A stretch of DNA of 10,000 nt from Penaeus vannamei (GCF_042767895.1 NC_091555.1:45937435-45947434), one strand, 5' to 3'. Positions 1-9,276 are shown, counted from the first letter of the stretch. Made by a program: numbers and translations. The notes: generated by a model from the sequence alone, not told the origin.

Positions 1-464
1 ACCATAAGTACTAAGAGTCACCTGATCAATAAAATCAAATAAAAAGGAATAGAAGTAATATAAAAATGGCCACTTTATCGAGATTAGACACAGGTCATGC
101 CATTCTACCGAGGAACACATTATAGCATTATCTCGGATGAATGACTAGCAATGTTATCCTTACTCGCAAATCTATACCACTTTATTCTTTTTCTCAGAAA
201 GAGATACATGCCTTTTATAGATTGATTGATTTGATTGCTTGAGCGGAATATATTCGGATAAAGTTGCTTGATTTCAGGTTGTTATCGTCAGTCTGTTTAG
301 TATCATTTAAATTACTTTGATCGACCTGTCATGTGTGTTCTCCTTCGAATAGAGAAAGGGTTATGTGTGATTAAATTGTATTTTGATATTTTAAGCTGTC
401 ATTTTTTTTTTTTTCTTTCGTTCTTTCATACGTTGACAGTATACGTATACCACGCATTTTGTTA
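1..464. other. AT-rich unique sequence without a recognisable gene
   Basis: This is non-repetitive AT-rich DNA with a poly-T stretch starting near 402. Stops are frequent in all frames and I see no exon with convincing splice borders. The one item of note is a short open stretch near the left edge, listed separately as a possible retroelement scrap. Most of the block is probably intergenic or intronic. Confidence 0.6.
33..125 (+). pseudogene. possible RNase H-like scrap of a non-LTR retroelement
   Basis: This frame is open from just after a TAA at 30-32 to a TAG at 123-125, about 30 codons. From the ATG at 66 it reads MATLSRLDTGHAILPRNTL. The core RLDTGH differs at one residue from RLRTGH, a motif recurrent in the RNase H-like C-terminal region of arthropod non-LTR retrotransposon polyproteins, usually followed by a leucine and a few residues later by more conserved positions. 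That resemblance is from memory of the family. Nothing else of the element is visible on either side, so if real it is a small dead fragment. A chance match is quite possible. Confidence 0.15.
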
Positions 465-997
<533 letters not shown>

Positions 998-1140
998 ACG
1001 TGTATGTGTATGTATGCATTTACGCCTCACTTCGCATTCCCAGCCAATTATCCAGGGAATAGGCTTATGTTATTGGATTTCTCTTAAGAAAGCCCTTAGG
1101 AAATGTGACACTAAACAGATGATTGTTTTTCTCGCTTGCT
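998..1140. other. short unique island
   Basis: This is complex sequence between the CT tract and the T-rich block. The + strand frame through it gives a short hydrophilic peptide that runs straight into repeat on both sides. No motif or splice border is recognised. Confidence 0.5.
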
Positions 1141-1478
1141 TATTGATTGTTTTCTCTCTCTCTCTTTCTTTTTTTCTCTCTTGATTTTTTTTTTTTTTTC
1201 TGTTTGTTTTCTTGATTTTTTTTTATTGTTATTTTTCTTACTGTTTTTAATTTTTTTTAATTATTTTTTTTTTATCTTTCAATTATTATCTTTTGCAGTT
1301 TTTTTTATTTTTCTGGAATAATTTAGCGGATAATTCTTTGTTTTCCTGGGAGGGGGGCGGCATTCCCTCTCTCTCTCTCCCTTTATCATTATTATTTTAT
1401 TATTATTATCATTATCTATTTATTTCTTATCTATTTTTTTTTATTCATTTATTTATTTATTTTTTGCTTTGGTAATAT
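1141..1478. repeat. T-rich low-complexity DNA with ATT/ATTT repeats
   Basis: There are T runs of 8 to 13 bases with scattered C, G and A to about 1315, a short island with a G6 run near 1350, and then ATT/ATC and ATTT units (TTATTATTATTATC near 1397, ATTTATTTATTTATT near 1447). No gene is visible. Confidence 0.85.
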
Positions 1479-1697
1479 TGATCCCGATTATCACTTCCTA
1501 ATCCGATGATATCAAATAGCCCCCCCCCCCCCAAAAAAAAAAACAGCTTCTTATACAACTTACTTATATCTATCTCGGATATCTTTTCTTCCGTGGATGC
1601 ACTTTGCCTATCATTTTTTTTTTTTTTTTTTTTTTTTTATCGTCCTACAACCCAATGTTGACTAATACCTCTAGAACTAAAGGAGAGACATTATTCT

Positions 1698-1700
<3 letters not shown>
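1479..1700. other. unique island with homopolymers C13A11 and T25
   Basis: This AT-rich sequence contains a C13 run directly followed by A11 (1520-1543) and a T25 run (1614-1638). The poly-C/poly-A junction and the T25 are likely unstable in replication and sequencing, so their lengths are uncertain. No coding signal is seen. Confidence 0.8.

Positions 1701-1790
<90 letters not shown>
1701..1790. repeat. (GA)45 microsatellite
   Basis: An uninterrupted 90-bp GA array. It abuts, on its right, a short block that recurs at the far end of the window after another GA array. Confidence 0.98.
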
Positions 1791-1795
<5 letters not shown>

Positions 1796-1829
1796 TATCG
1801 AAGCATCGATTTATAGATTTTTTCGATAG
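1791..1829 (+). repeat. dispersed short block, copy A, attached to a GA array
   Basis: The segment with CGAAGCATCGATTTATAGAT then six T and CGATA is closely matched at 9898-9930 (CGAAGTATCGATTGATAGAT, then C, five T, CGATG). Both copies are in the same orientation and both directly follow a purine-rich array ending in GAATAT. I count four or five differences and a one-base length change over about 30 bases. The translation of the opposite strand shows the same relationship (KKSINRCFDTY here against KRSINRYFGIF there), though neither is coding. This looks like the edge of an interspersed repeat that carries a GA microsatellite. Confidence 0.6.
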
Positions 1830-2010
1830 AGACAGAGAAAGGAGAAAGAGAGAGAGAGAGGCAGGCGGAGACACAGACACATAGACGTACACACACACAC
1901 AGACACAGGCACACACAAACACAGAGTGAGAGAGAGAGAGAGAAGAGAAAGAAAGAGACAGCGAGAGAAAGAAGAGAAAGAAAGAGAGAGCGAGAGAGAG
2001 AGAAGAGAGA
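1830..2010. repeat. compound GA/GAAA/CA purine-rich repeat
   Basis: Imperfect GA and GAAA units flank a CA-rich part (ACACACACACACAGACAC near 1890). The long Leu-Ser and Cys-Val frames on the minus strand come only from this composition. Confidence 0.92.
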
Positions 2011-2191
2011 TCAACAGTTTCACCAGTTTTCTCTCATATTTCCTTAAGGTATATCTGTCATAGAATACTTTAAGACGGAGACGCGTACTATAAACTAGAA
2101 AATAAACATTCACACTTCACTTGACAACATAAACACTGTGACGTACATGAAGTTGAATAAACATCTTGCTTTGCCGGTTTACTCAAACATA
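2011..2191. other. unique AT-rich left flank of the minisatellite
   Basis: About 180 bp of complex sequence separates the purine tract from the 75-bp array. A + strand frame beginning at the ATG at 2166 runs into the array and stops in its third unit. No family resemblance is seen in the flank. Confidence 0.55.
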
Positions 2192-3317
2192 CAGCTTAGA
2201 AGGAAATAGACACCAACATTATGAAGTTTCCGTAACATATCAACAACAAAAAGGTCAACATAACTTCAGTTTAGCAGGAAACAGACACCAACATTATGAA
2301 TTTTCCGTAACATATCAACAACAAAAAGGTCAACATAACTTCAGTTTAGCAGGAAATAGACACCAACATTATGAATTTTCCGTAACATATTAACAACAAA
2401 AAGGTCAACATAACTTCAGTTTAGCAGGAAATAGACACCAACATTATGAATTTTCCGTGACATATTAACAACATACAGGTCAACATAACTTCAGTTTAGC
2501 AGGAAATAGACACCAACATTATGAATTTTCCGTAACATATTAACAACAAAAAGGTCAACATAACTTCAGTTTAGCAGGAAATAGACACCAACATTATGAA
2601 TTTTCCGTAACATATTAACAACATACAGGTCAACATAACTTCAGTTTAGCAGGAAATAGACACCAACATTATGAATTTTCCGTAACATATTAACAACAAA
2701 AAGGTCAACATAACTTCAGTTTAGCAGGAAATAGACACCAACATTATGAATTTTCCGTAACATATCAACAACATACAGGTCAACATAACTTCAGTTTAGC
2801 AGGAAATAGACACCAACATTATGAATTTTCCGTAACATATCAACAACAAAAAGGTCAACATAACTTCAGTTTAGCAGGAAATAGACACCAACATTATGAA
2901 TTTTCCGTAACATATTAACAACAAAAAGGTCAACATAACTTCAGTTTAGCAGGAAATAGACACCAACATTATGAATTTTCCGTAACATATCAACAACATA
3001 CAGGTCAACATAACTTCAGTTTAGCAGGAAATAGACACCAACATTATGAATTTTCCGTAACATATTAACAACATACAGGTCAACATAACTTCAGTTTAGC
3101 AGGAAACAGACACCAACATTATGAATTTTCCGTAACATATCAACAACAAAAAGGTCAACATAACTTCAGTTTAGCAGGAAACAAACACCAACATTATGAA
3201 TTTTCCGTAACATATTAACAACATACAGGTCAACATAACTTCAGTTTAGCAGGAAACAGACACCAACATTATGAATTTTCCGTAACATATTAACAACAAA
3301 AAGGTCAACATAACTTC
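2192..3317. repeat. 75-bp minisatellite, 15 tandem units
   Basis: The anchor AGGAAAYARACACCAACATT begins at 2201, 2276, 2351, 2426 and then every 75 bases to 3251, giving 15 units with no length change. Units are nearly identical and vary at a few sites. These are AAT/AAC after AGG, GAAGTT (unit 1) against GAATTT, GTA/GTG (unit 4), AGA/AAA (unit 14), CATATC/CATATT, and CAACAAAAAGG against CAACATACAGG. The last site gives a strict alternation from unit 3 to unit 9, which suggests a 150-bp dimeric substructure. Because 75 is divisible by three, one + frame reads a 25-residue repeat (including RHQHYEFSVTYQQQKGQHNF). That frame is closed by TAA in 9 of 15 units, so this is not a working gene. The flanks match the unit only briefly, and the array ends cleanly at AACTTC. 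Confidence 0.97.
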
Positions 3318-3737
<420 letters not shown>

Positions 3738-3777
3738 TCATAAATTCCGATGGCTTTATTAACTATTCGTAGTGCAG

Positions 3778-3779
<2 letters not shown>

Positions 3780-3836
<57 letters not shown>
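3780..3836. repeat. (AT)28 microsatellite
   Basis: A pure AT array of about 57 bp between GTGCAGA and GCTTTC. About 40 bp of unique DNA lies to its left. Confidence 0.98.
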
Positions 3837-3837
<1 letters not shown>

Positions 3838-3945
3838 CTTTCAATCAGAAATCATAAGACAAAAAAAAATGTAATAGGAAAGCAAGTCACAAAGATTATT
3901 ACGGTCCTGAGTTGTGCTATTTATTTATTTATTTTTTAATTATTT

Positions 3946-3977
<32 letters not shown>

Positions 3978-4026
3978 TTTTTTTTTTTGATTTAATAAAT
4001 CTGCGGTGAATAGGGAGAATGGATGT
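3837..4026. other. unique sequence followed by T-rich ATTT/T(n) tract
   Basis: Positions 3837-3916 are unique with an A9 run. Positions 3917-3988 are ATTT units grading into T7-T12 runs separated by single A. Positions 3989-4026 are unique. There is no open frame of note. Confidence 0.8.
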
Positions 4027-4185
<159 letters not shown>

Positions 4186-4345
4186 TTGTATCTGATTGAT
4201 CGATCGATTGCATGACGTACTGGTTGGCTGATTGATTGACTAAATAAATGACCGTCAATATTCCCCCCGACCCCACCCTCATCACGATCACCCAAAAATG
4301 AAATCTTCCTCATCTATCTTTTAAAAAACTTGCCAGTCTGCTAGC
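4186..4345. other. unique island with GATT/GATC-type short repeats
   Basis: The left part has GATT and GATC units (TGATTGATCGATCGATTG). The rest is complex and AT-rich. I searched the minus strand here for the next exon of the receptor-like gene, which should begin mid-codon and continue TM2, and found none. Confidence 0.6.
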
Positions 4346-5090
4346 TGCCACACTCATAAACAACCACAAAAGAGCATCAGTAACAATAAAACAACACCAG
4401 CCGCAACAAATACACACAACCACAACCACCACAAAAATCACAGCTAACTACAACCACCACAATCACAGCCAACTACAACCACCATAGCCAATCATAACCA
4501 CTACAATCACCACAACAAACACAGCCAACCACAACCACCACAACAATCACAGCCATCCCCACCCAACCACAAGCAATCACAACCACCACAGCCAACCATA
4601 GCCATCCCCACCCAACCACAACCACCACAACAATCACAGCCATCCCCAGCCAACCACACCCACCACAGCCAACCACAACCACCACAACAATCCCAGCCAT
4701 CCCCACCCAACCACAACCAATCACAACCAACCACAGCCACCCTCAACAACCACAACAATCACAGCCACCCACAACCAACCACAATCACCACAACCACCAC
4801 AGCCATCCCCAGCCAACCACAACCAATCACAACCACCACAGCTAACGGCCACAACCACAACAATCACAGCCAACCACAACTAGCACAACCAACCGCAACC
4901 ACTACATCCAACCACAACCACCACAGCCAACCACAACAATCACAACCATCACAACCACCACAGCCACCCACACCCACTACACTCAACCACAACCACCACA
5001 GCCAACCACAACCACAGCCATCCCCACCCAACCACACCCAACCACAACCACCACACCCAACCACACTCCCAACAGCGCGACATAAACACA
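4346..5090. repeat. CA-rich degenerate repeat (CAACCA / CCACAA units)
   Basis: About 745 bp of degenerate AC-rich hexamer-like DNA (ACAACCACCACAGCCAACC), with G almost confined to AGCC and T mainly to ATC. A marker word AGCCATCCCC starts at 4551, 4600, 4638, 4695, 4801 and 5016, so units are variable in length and there is no fixed higher-order period. It lies just inside the intron downstream of the minus-strand exon. Transcribed in that direction it is G/U-rich with many GG pairs. The Val-Gly-Cys-Trp frames on the minus strand are repeat artefacts. Confidence 0.93.
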
Positions 5091-5100
5091 GCGAGCACCC

Positions 5101-5105
5101 ACCTG
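5101..5105 (-). other. 5' splice site (donor) of the receptor-like exon
   Basis: On the minus strand the exon ends GCTGCAG and the intron begins GTGGGT, a good match to the CAG/GTRAGT donor consensus. The split leaves one base (G) of a codon in the exon, so the intron is phase 1. The frame continues past it only into CA-repeat junk, which supports a true exon end here. Confidence 0.6.
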
Positions 5106-5265
5106 CAGCGAGATTAGCGATGAACCAATAAGCGTAAGTATGTCTCAACTTGTAGTGTCCCATTATGCACGCGATCACGGTGACCGATGACGCAATCACA
5201 GACAAGCCCAAGAGCAGCTGGAAAATGTCAGCTGATAGGACTTGGAACTTGCGCTGTTGTTCCAT
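5103..5265 (-). CDS. single exon of a probable class A (rhodopsin-like) GPCR: TM1, loop 1, start of TM2
   Basis: What is seen: 54 codons plus one base, between a CT-rich CAG acceptor and a CAG/GTGGGT donor. Exon residues 14-35 form a continuous hydrophobic helix. They are followed by a basic, polar turn and then KLRHTYAYWFIANLAA. Known of the family: class A receptors have TM1, then a loop with LR or similar, then NxFIxNLAxAD opening TM2. The match in spacing and in FI-NLA is good, and ANLAA recalls lysophospholipid-type receptors. Inferred: the split codon G.. would be Ala or Gly (2.49), and the next exon should begin with its last two bases and then Asp 2.50. The ATG at 5265 directly follows the acceptor. 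It could be the start, with a 5' UTR intron and an unusually short N-terminus, or an internal Met of a longer protein. Oddity: the position of the highly conserved TM1 Asn is Ser or Val. Alternatives are another multi-pass membrane protein or a pseudogene exon. No other exon is visible in the window. Confidence 0.5.
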
Positions 5266-5300
5266 CTGTCGGGAGAGGAGAGAGGTGCTGGTGTCAGTGA
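5266..5300 (-). promoter_or_regulatory. 3' splice site: branch-point-like CTGAC, polypyrimidine tract, CAG acceptor
   Basis: Read on the minus strand, TCACTGACACCAGCACC is followed by a CT-rich run and CCCGACAG immediately before ATGGAACAAC. CTGAC fits the metazoan branch consensus (CTRAY), and its A lies 28 bases before the exon. A competing CAG sits 6 bases after the branch A, which is normally too close to be used. The other CAG is 22 bases beyond it, at the exon edge. The layout is textbook, but it is inferred from sequence only. Confidence 0.55.
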
Positions 5301-5314
5301 GAGAGAGGGGGGGG

Positions 5315-5349
<35 letters not shown>

Positions 5350-5357
5350 GCTGGTGT

Positions 5358-5388
<31 letters not shown>

Positions 5389-5580
5389 GTGCTGGTATCA
5401 GTGAGAGAGGGGGGAGAGGAGAGAAAGAGAAAGAGAGAGAGAGAGGGGAGGTGCTGGTATCAGTGAGAGAGAGAGAGGTGCTGGTGTCAGTGAGAGAGAG
5501 AGAGAGAGAGAGAGGTGCTGGTGTCAGTGAGAGAGAGAGAGAGAGGGAGAGAGAGAGAGAGAGAGAGAGAAAGAAAGAGA
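5266..5580. repeat. compound minisatellite: six GTGCTGGTRTCAGTGAGA blocks separated by (GA)n
   Basis: The block GTGCTGGTRTCAGTGAGA starts at 5285, 5348, 5389, 5451, 5478 and 5515. The fifth R position is G in four copies and A in the copies at 5389 and 5451. Between blocks are GA runs of differing length with occasional GGGG or GAAA interruptions, so spacing is 63, 41, 62, 27 and 37. The first block is part of the splice-acceptor region of the minus-strand exon, so the array consists of copies of that intronic segment. Confidence 0.95.
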
Positions 5581-5640
5581 GAGAGATGGGGGGCGGGGAA
5601 TTTTGTGTTTTGATTTTTCCCTTTTCGTGAATGTTTTATT
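5581..5640. other. short unique spacer between GA and trinucleotide tracts
   Basis: A G6CG4 patch is followed by a T-rich unique stretch (TTTTCGTGAATG). Nothing functional is recognised. Confidence 0.5.
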
Positions 5641-6095
5641 TGTATTATCATTGTTGTTATTATCTTTACCATTATCGTTATCATCTCTATTATTATGACT
5701 ACTATTAATGCTATTGTTATTACTATTATCATTATTTTCATTATCATTGTCGCTATTATAATTATTATCATTATCATCTTTATTATTATCATTTTCATTA
5801 TCATCACTTTTTATCATTATTATTGTTATTTTTATCTCTATTATTACCTTTATTATTAGTAGTAGTAGTATTTTATCATTTTTATTATCAATGTCATATA
5901 CATTACTTGATTTTTTTTTTATTATTATTATTGATAAGAATAGTACCAGTTATTCAAAGGAAATAACTAATTATGATAATGATAATGACAGTGATGATGA
6001 TAAAAATTGTAAGTGCAATAGTAATAGTAGTAGTTATAACAATAATGATGATAATACTACTACTAATAATAATGATTATAATAATAGTAATAATG

Positions 6096-6153
<58 letters not shown>

Positions 6154-7092
6154 TAGCAGTAGTAATGATTATCATTATTACTATAATGGTTATGAGTATT
6201 TTGTTGTTAAGATTATGATAATCATTATTTTATCATTGTTATTATCATCATCTGTCATCATTATTATCATTATTAGCATTATCAATATTATTATCATTAT
6301 CAATATTATTTATCATTATTATCATTATTATTATCATTACTATTATTTATCATTAGAATGCTAAAACAATAATAACATTGATAATGGTAATATCGATAAT
6401 GATAATGATGATAATATGAATAGCCATGCTCATTATGATGATGGTGCTAATAGTAATAAGGATAATTGTAATAATAAAATTATAGATAATAATCGTTAAC
6501 ATTATCATAGTGATGATGATGATGATTTAGTTATTAATGACAATGATAAAAGAAATAATGATAATGATAAATGTGATAATGGTGATGACAGTGATTATGA
6601 TGATGATAATGATAATGATGATAATAATAACAAAAATAATAATAATGATAATAACAATGATAATGGTAACAACAATAACAGTAAAAATCATTATCATTGG
6701 TACTAATATTATTTTATTGTTTCAATTATCATTATCATTGTTAATATCATTATCATCATTGTTATTATCATTATCATTATTAGCCTCGTCATCGTCATCA
6801 TTACCATTGTCATAATTTTTTTTCATCATAATAATGGAAATGATAATAATAACAATAAAGATAAATGATAAATTGTCATGATAATAATAACATAAGTAAT
6901 TATGCTAACGGTGCTAATTATTATAACAGTAATAATAATGACAATGATAGTAATAATGATAATATTAATGATGACAGAGTAATGATAATAATGATGATAA
7001 AAAAATATGATGATAATAATGATAATAAAAATTATGATGATAATAATGATAATAATAATAATAATGATAATAATAATAATAATAATAATAAT

Positions 7093-7125
<33 letters not shown>

Positions 7126-7156
7126 GATGATAAAGATAACAATAATGATAATAAGT
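5641..7156. repeat. strand-alternating ATT/ATC and AAT/GAT trinucleotide complex
   Basis: About 1.5 kb of degenerate trinucleotide DNA in six blocks of alternating orientation. ATT/ATC is on the + strand at roughly 5641-5935, AAT/GAT at 5940-6200, ATT/ATC at 6205-6357, AAT/GAT at 6363-6685, ATT/ATC at 6687-6830, and AAT/GAT at 6833-7156. Purest parts are (AAT)n at about 6097-6151 and at about 7069-7123. Adjacent blocks are complementary and form imperfect inverted repeats. Translations give poly-Asn/Asp/Ser on one strand and poly-Ile/Met on the other; none looks like a real protein. Confidence 0.95.
6097..6151. repeat. pure (AAT)18 microsatellite core
   Basis: An uninterrupted AAT run of about 18 units inside the larger trinucleotide complex. 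It accounts for the poly-Asn and poly-Ile stretches of the overlapping open frames. Confidence 0.95.
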
Positions 7157-7413
7157 AAAAGCACTCACTGAGCGCATACCTCCGCCAAGGCAACAGGGTG
7201 ACGGATGCAACAGAAATATTCACACTTGAAGAATTACATGAAAATCACTTCTTTCTCAATAGGGTTAAATGGCCCATTCATTCCAAAAATTCCTGGATCC
7301 GAATCACAACCATAATTTTAATGGAATCTAAAATTAGACCTTCTGATAGATATTTTCTTATAGATCTGTTCGTAACCCTTCGCGTTATCGTGCTAACAGA
7401 CGAACAAAAAATA
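7157..7413 (+). mobile_element. degenerate interspersed repeat, left piece (GAGCGCATACCTCCGCCAAGG end)
   Basis: The start, AGCACTCACTGAGCGC followed by ATACCTCCGCCAAGGCAAC, closely matches the end of a short non-coding interspersed repeat that I recall from many marine invertebrate and some vertebrate sequences (AGCACTC..GAGCGC..ACCTCCGCC). That is from memory and I give no family name. The other diagnostic part of the family, TTCATAACTTTTTGAGTTAT then CTAACAGACAAACAAAC, appears here in decayed form at 7369-7409 (TTCGTAACCCTTCGCGTTAT, then GTGCTAACAGACGAAC). A 74-codon open frame lies inside (7198-7422) but has no recognisable protein similarity and is better explained as part of the repeat. 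Confidence 0.55.
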
Positions 7414-7519
7414 TCCGGATAGTTTCCAAAATTTAATGACATTTAAACCAGGTTAAGAAGTGCCACTGATTAAAAAATAATAATAATATATAAATCAATA
7501 AATAATTAAAAACAATTCA
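7414..7519. other. AT-rich spacer between the two repeat pieces
   Basis: AT-rich sequence with short AAT repeats near 7478-7488. It may be decayed element sequence or an insertion between two copies. Confidence 0.45.
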
Positions 7520-7668
7520 GAAAAATATATTCATAACTTTTTGAGTTATGAGTTTTTTCCTTCATTTTATTTTCTCTCTTTTTTAGTTTTTGAGATACAA
7601 ACAAACAAACAAACAAAAAAACTAACTAACCAACGCGACCAGAAAAAAAACAACCTCCTTGGCGGAAT
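7520..7668 (+). mobile_element. degenerate interspersed repeat, right piece (AACCTCCTTGGCGGA end)
   Basis: TTCATAACTTTTTGAGTTAT is present exactly at 7530-7549. An insertion-like T/C-rich stretch follows, then (CAAA)n at about 7598-7616, CAACGCGACC, and the end AACCTCCTTGGCGGAAT. CCTTGGCGGA at 7657-7666 is the exact reverse complement of TCCGCCAAGG at 7181-7190, so the two pieces together have subterminal inverted repeats about 486 bp apart. The CATAACTTTTTGAGTTAT part occurs in decayed form in the left piece too. The whole is therefore either two overlapping partial copies or one copy with an internal duplication. Confidence 0.55.
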
Positions 7669-7828
7669 TAATCATAACAAAGACAATACCTTCACGAAGA
7701 GAAACGTTTGTCCGGAAGAGAAACGTTTGTCCGGTGTCGCCACAACCTTTGCCTCGGCCGATGAAGAAAATACTGTCGTGATGTTTTTGGTCGTCTCCAT
7801 GTTACCCACGCAGACTCATAAATGGGTT
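7669..7828. other. unique sequence with a 19-bp direct duplication
   Basis: This island is more GC-balanced. GAAGAGAAACGTTTGTCCG occurs twice head to tail at 7696-7714 and 7715-7733. The + frame through it is open (it includes FASADEENTVVMFLVVSM) but belongs to a frame that runs from AT-rich DNA into poly-C and CT repeat. I see no splice border or family motif, so I do not call it coding. Confidence 0.5.
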
Positions 7829-7850
7829 CCCCCCCCCCCCCCCCCGCCCC
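7829..7850. repeat. C17 homopolymer followed by GCCCC
   Basis: A run of 17 C followed by G and four more C. Run length is likely unreliable. Confidence 0.9.
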
Positions 7851-7875
7851 ATCACCCGTCTAATCTTGCCTCCGT

Positions 7876-8552
<677 letters not shown>

Positions 8553-8735
8553 CTTTTCTTCAAAACCACTAGGTACTCGTAAGCCGAATATAATCGGACA
8601 TTTAAGAAGGTAGAATTGAAGAAATAATTACAGTATTTCTAATGAAAATCTTTAATATTTGTCTAAGAAAATTCGTAAAACAAATTGCCTCTAGCTACGT
8701 TATTGGCCATTAATGGTTATTATATCTTTATACTT
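8553..8735. other. AT-rich unique island, no gene seen
   Basis: About 180 bp of complex sequence between two microsatellite complexes. No open frame, motif or RNA structure is recognised. Confidence 0.6.
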
Positions 8736-8802
8736 TCTTTCTTTCCTTCTTTCTTTCTTTCTTTCTTTCTTTCTCTCTCTCTCTCTCTCTCATTCGCTCT
8801 TC

Positions 8803-8871
<69 letters not shown>

Positions 8872-8964
8872 TTCTCTTTCTTCCTCTTCTTCTCTTCTCT
8901 TTCTTTCTTTCTCTTTCTCTTTCTCTCACCTCTCCTCTTCTCTTCCTTCTTCCTCTCTCTCTCA
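8736..8964. repeat. (TTTC)n / (CT)n polypyrimidine tract
   Basis: TTTC units to about 8774, then CT, with the longest pure CT array at about 8808-8860, then mixed TTCC/TCTT. It is the left arm of a CT - AT - GA arrangement. Confidence 0.96.
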
Positions 8965-9034
8965 TCAACACTTGGTTCTGAGTGTGATTCAAAAACAGTT
9001 AAAACGATACGGATACCAATACATATATCGCCTA
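8965..9034. other. short unique island with AAAACGATACGGATACC
   Basis: This unique piece between the CT tract and the AT array shares the 11-base word TAAAACGATAC with the right-edge block (9949 region) and has a similar GATACC/ATCG vocabulary. It may be a small decayed relative of that dispersed repeat; the match is short. Confidence 0.3.
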
Positions 9035-9242
<208 letters not shown>

Positions 9243-9276
9243 TTTTTTTCCTTCTTTTTTTAAGAAACTGATATAA

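Noticed and set aside
2192..3317. CRISPR-like array
   Set aside because: The repeat is contiguous with no unique spacers and sits in eukaryotic DNA. It is a minisatellite.
4186..4345. Second exon of the receptor-like gene on the minus strand
   Set aside because: No acceptor followed by two bases plus Asp and a TM2-like hydrophobic run could be found here or in the other unique islands to the left.
4473..5102. Val/Gly/Cys/Trp-rich minus frames, including the continuation of the receptor-like exon past its donor
   Set aside because: These are reverse translations of the CA-rich tract. The change from complex to repetitive residues happens exactly at the CAG/GTGGGT donor.
5891..7164. Asn/Asp-rich or Ile-rich open frames
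   Set aside because: AAT/GAT and ATT/ATC repeats are stop-poor in these frames. No start context, splice site or non-repeat core.
7198..7422. 74-codon + frame as a small gene
   Set aside because: It lies inside the interspersed repeat and has no recognisable motif or splice signals.
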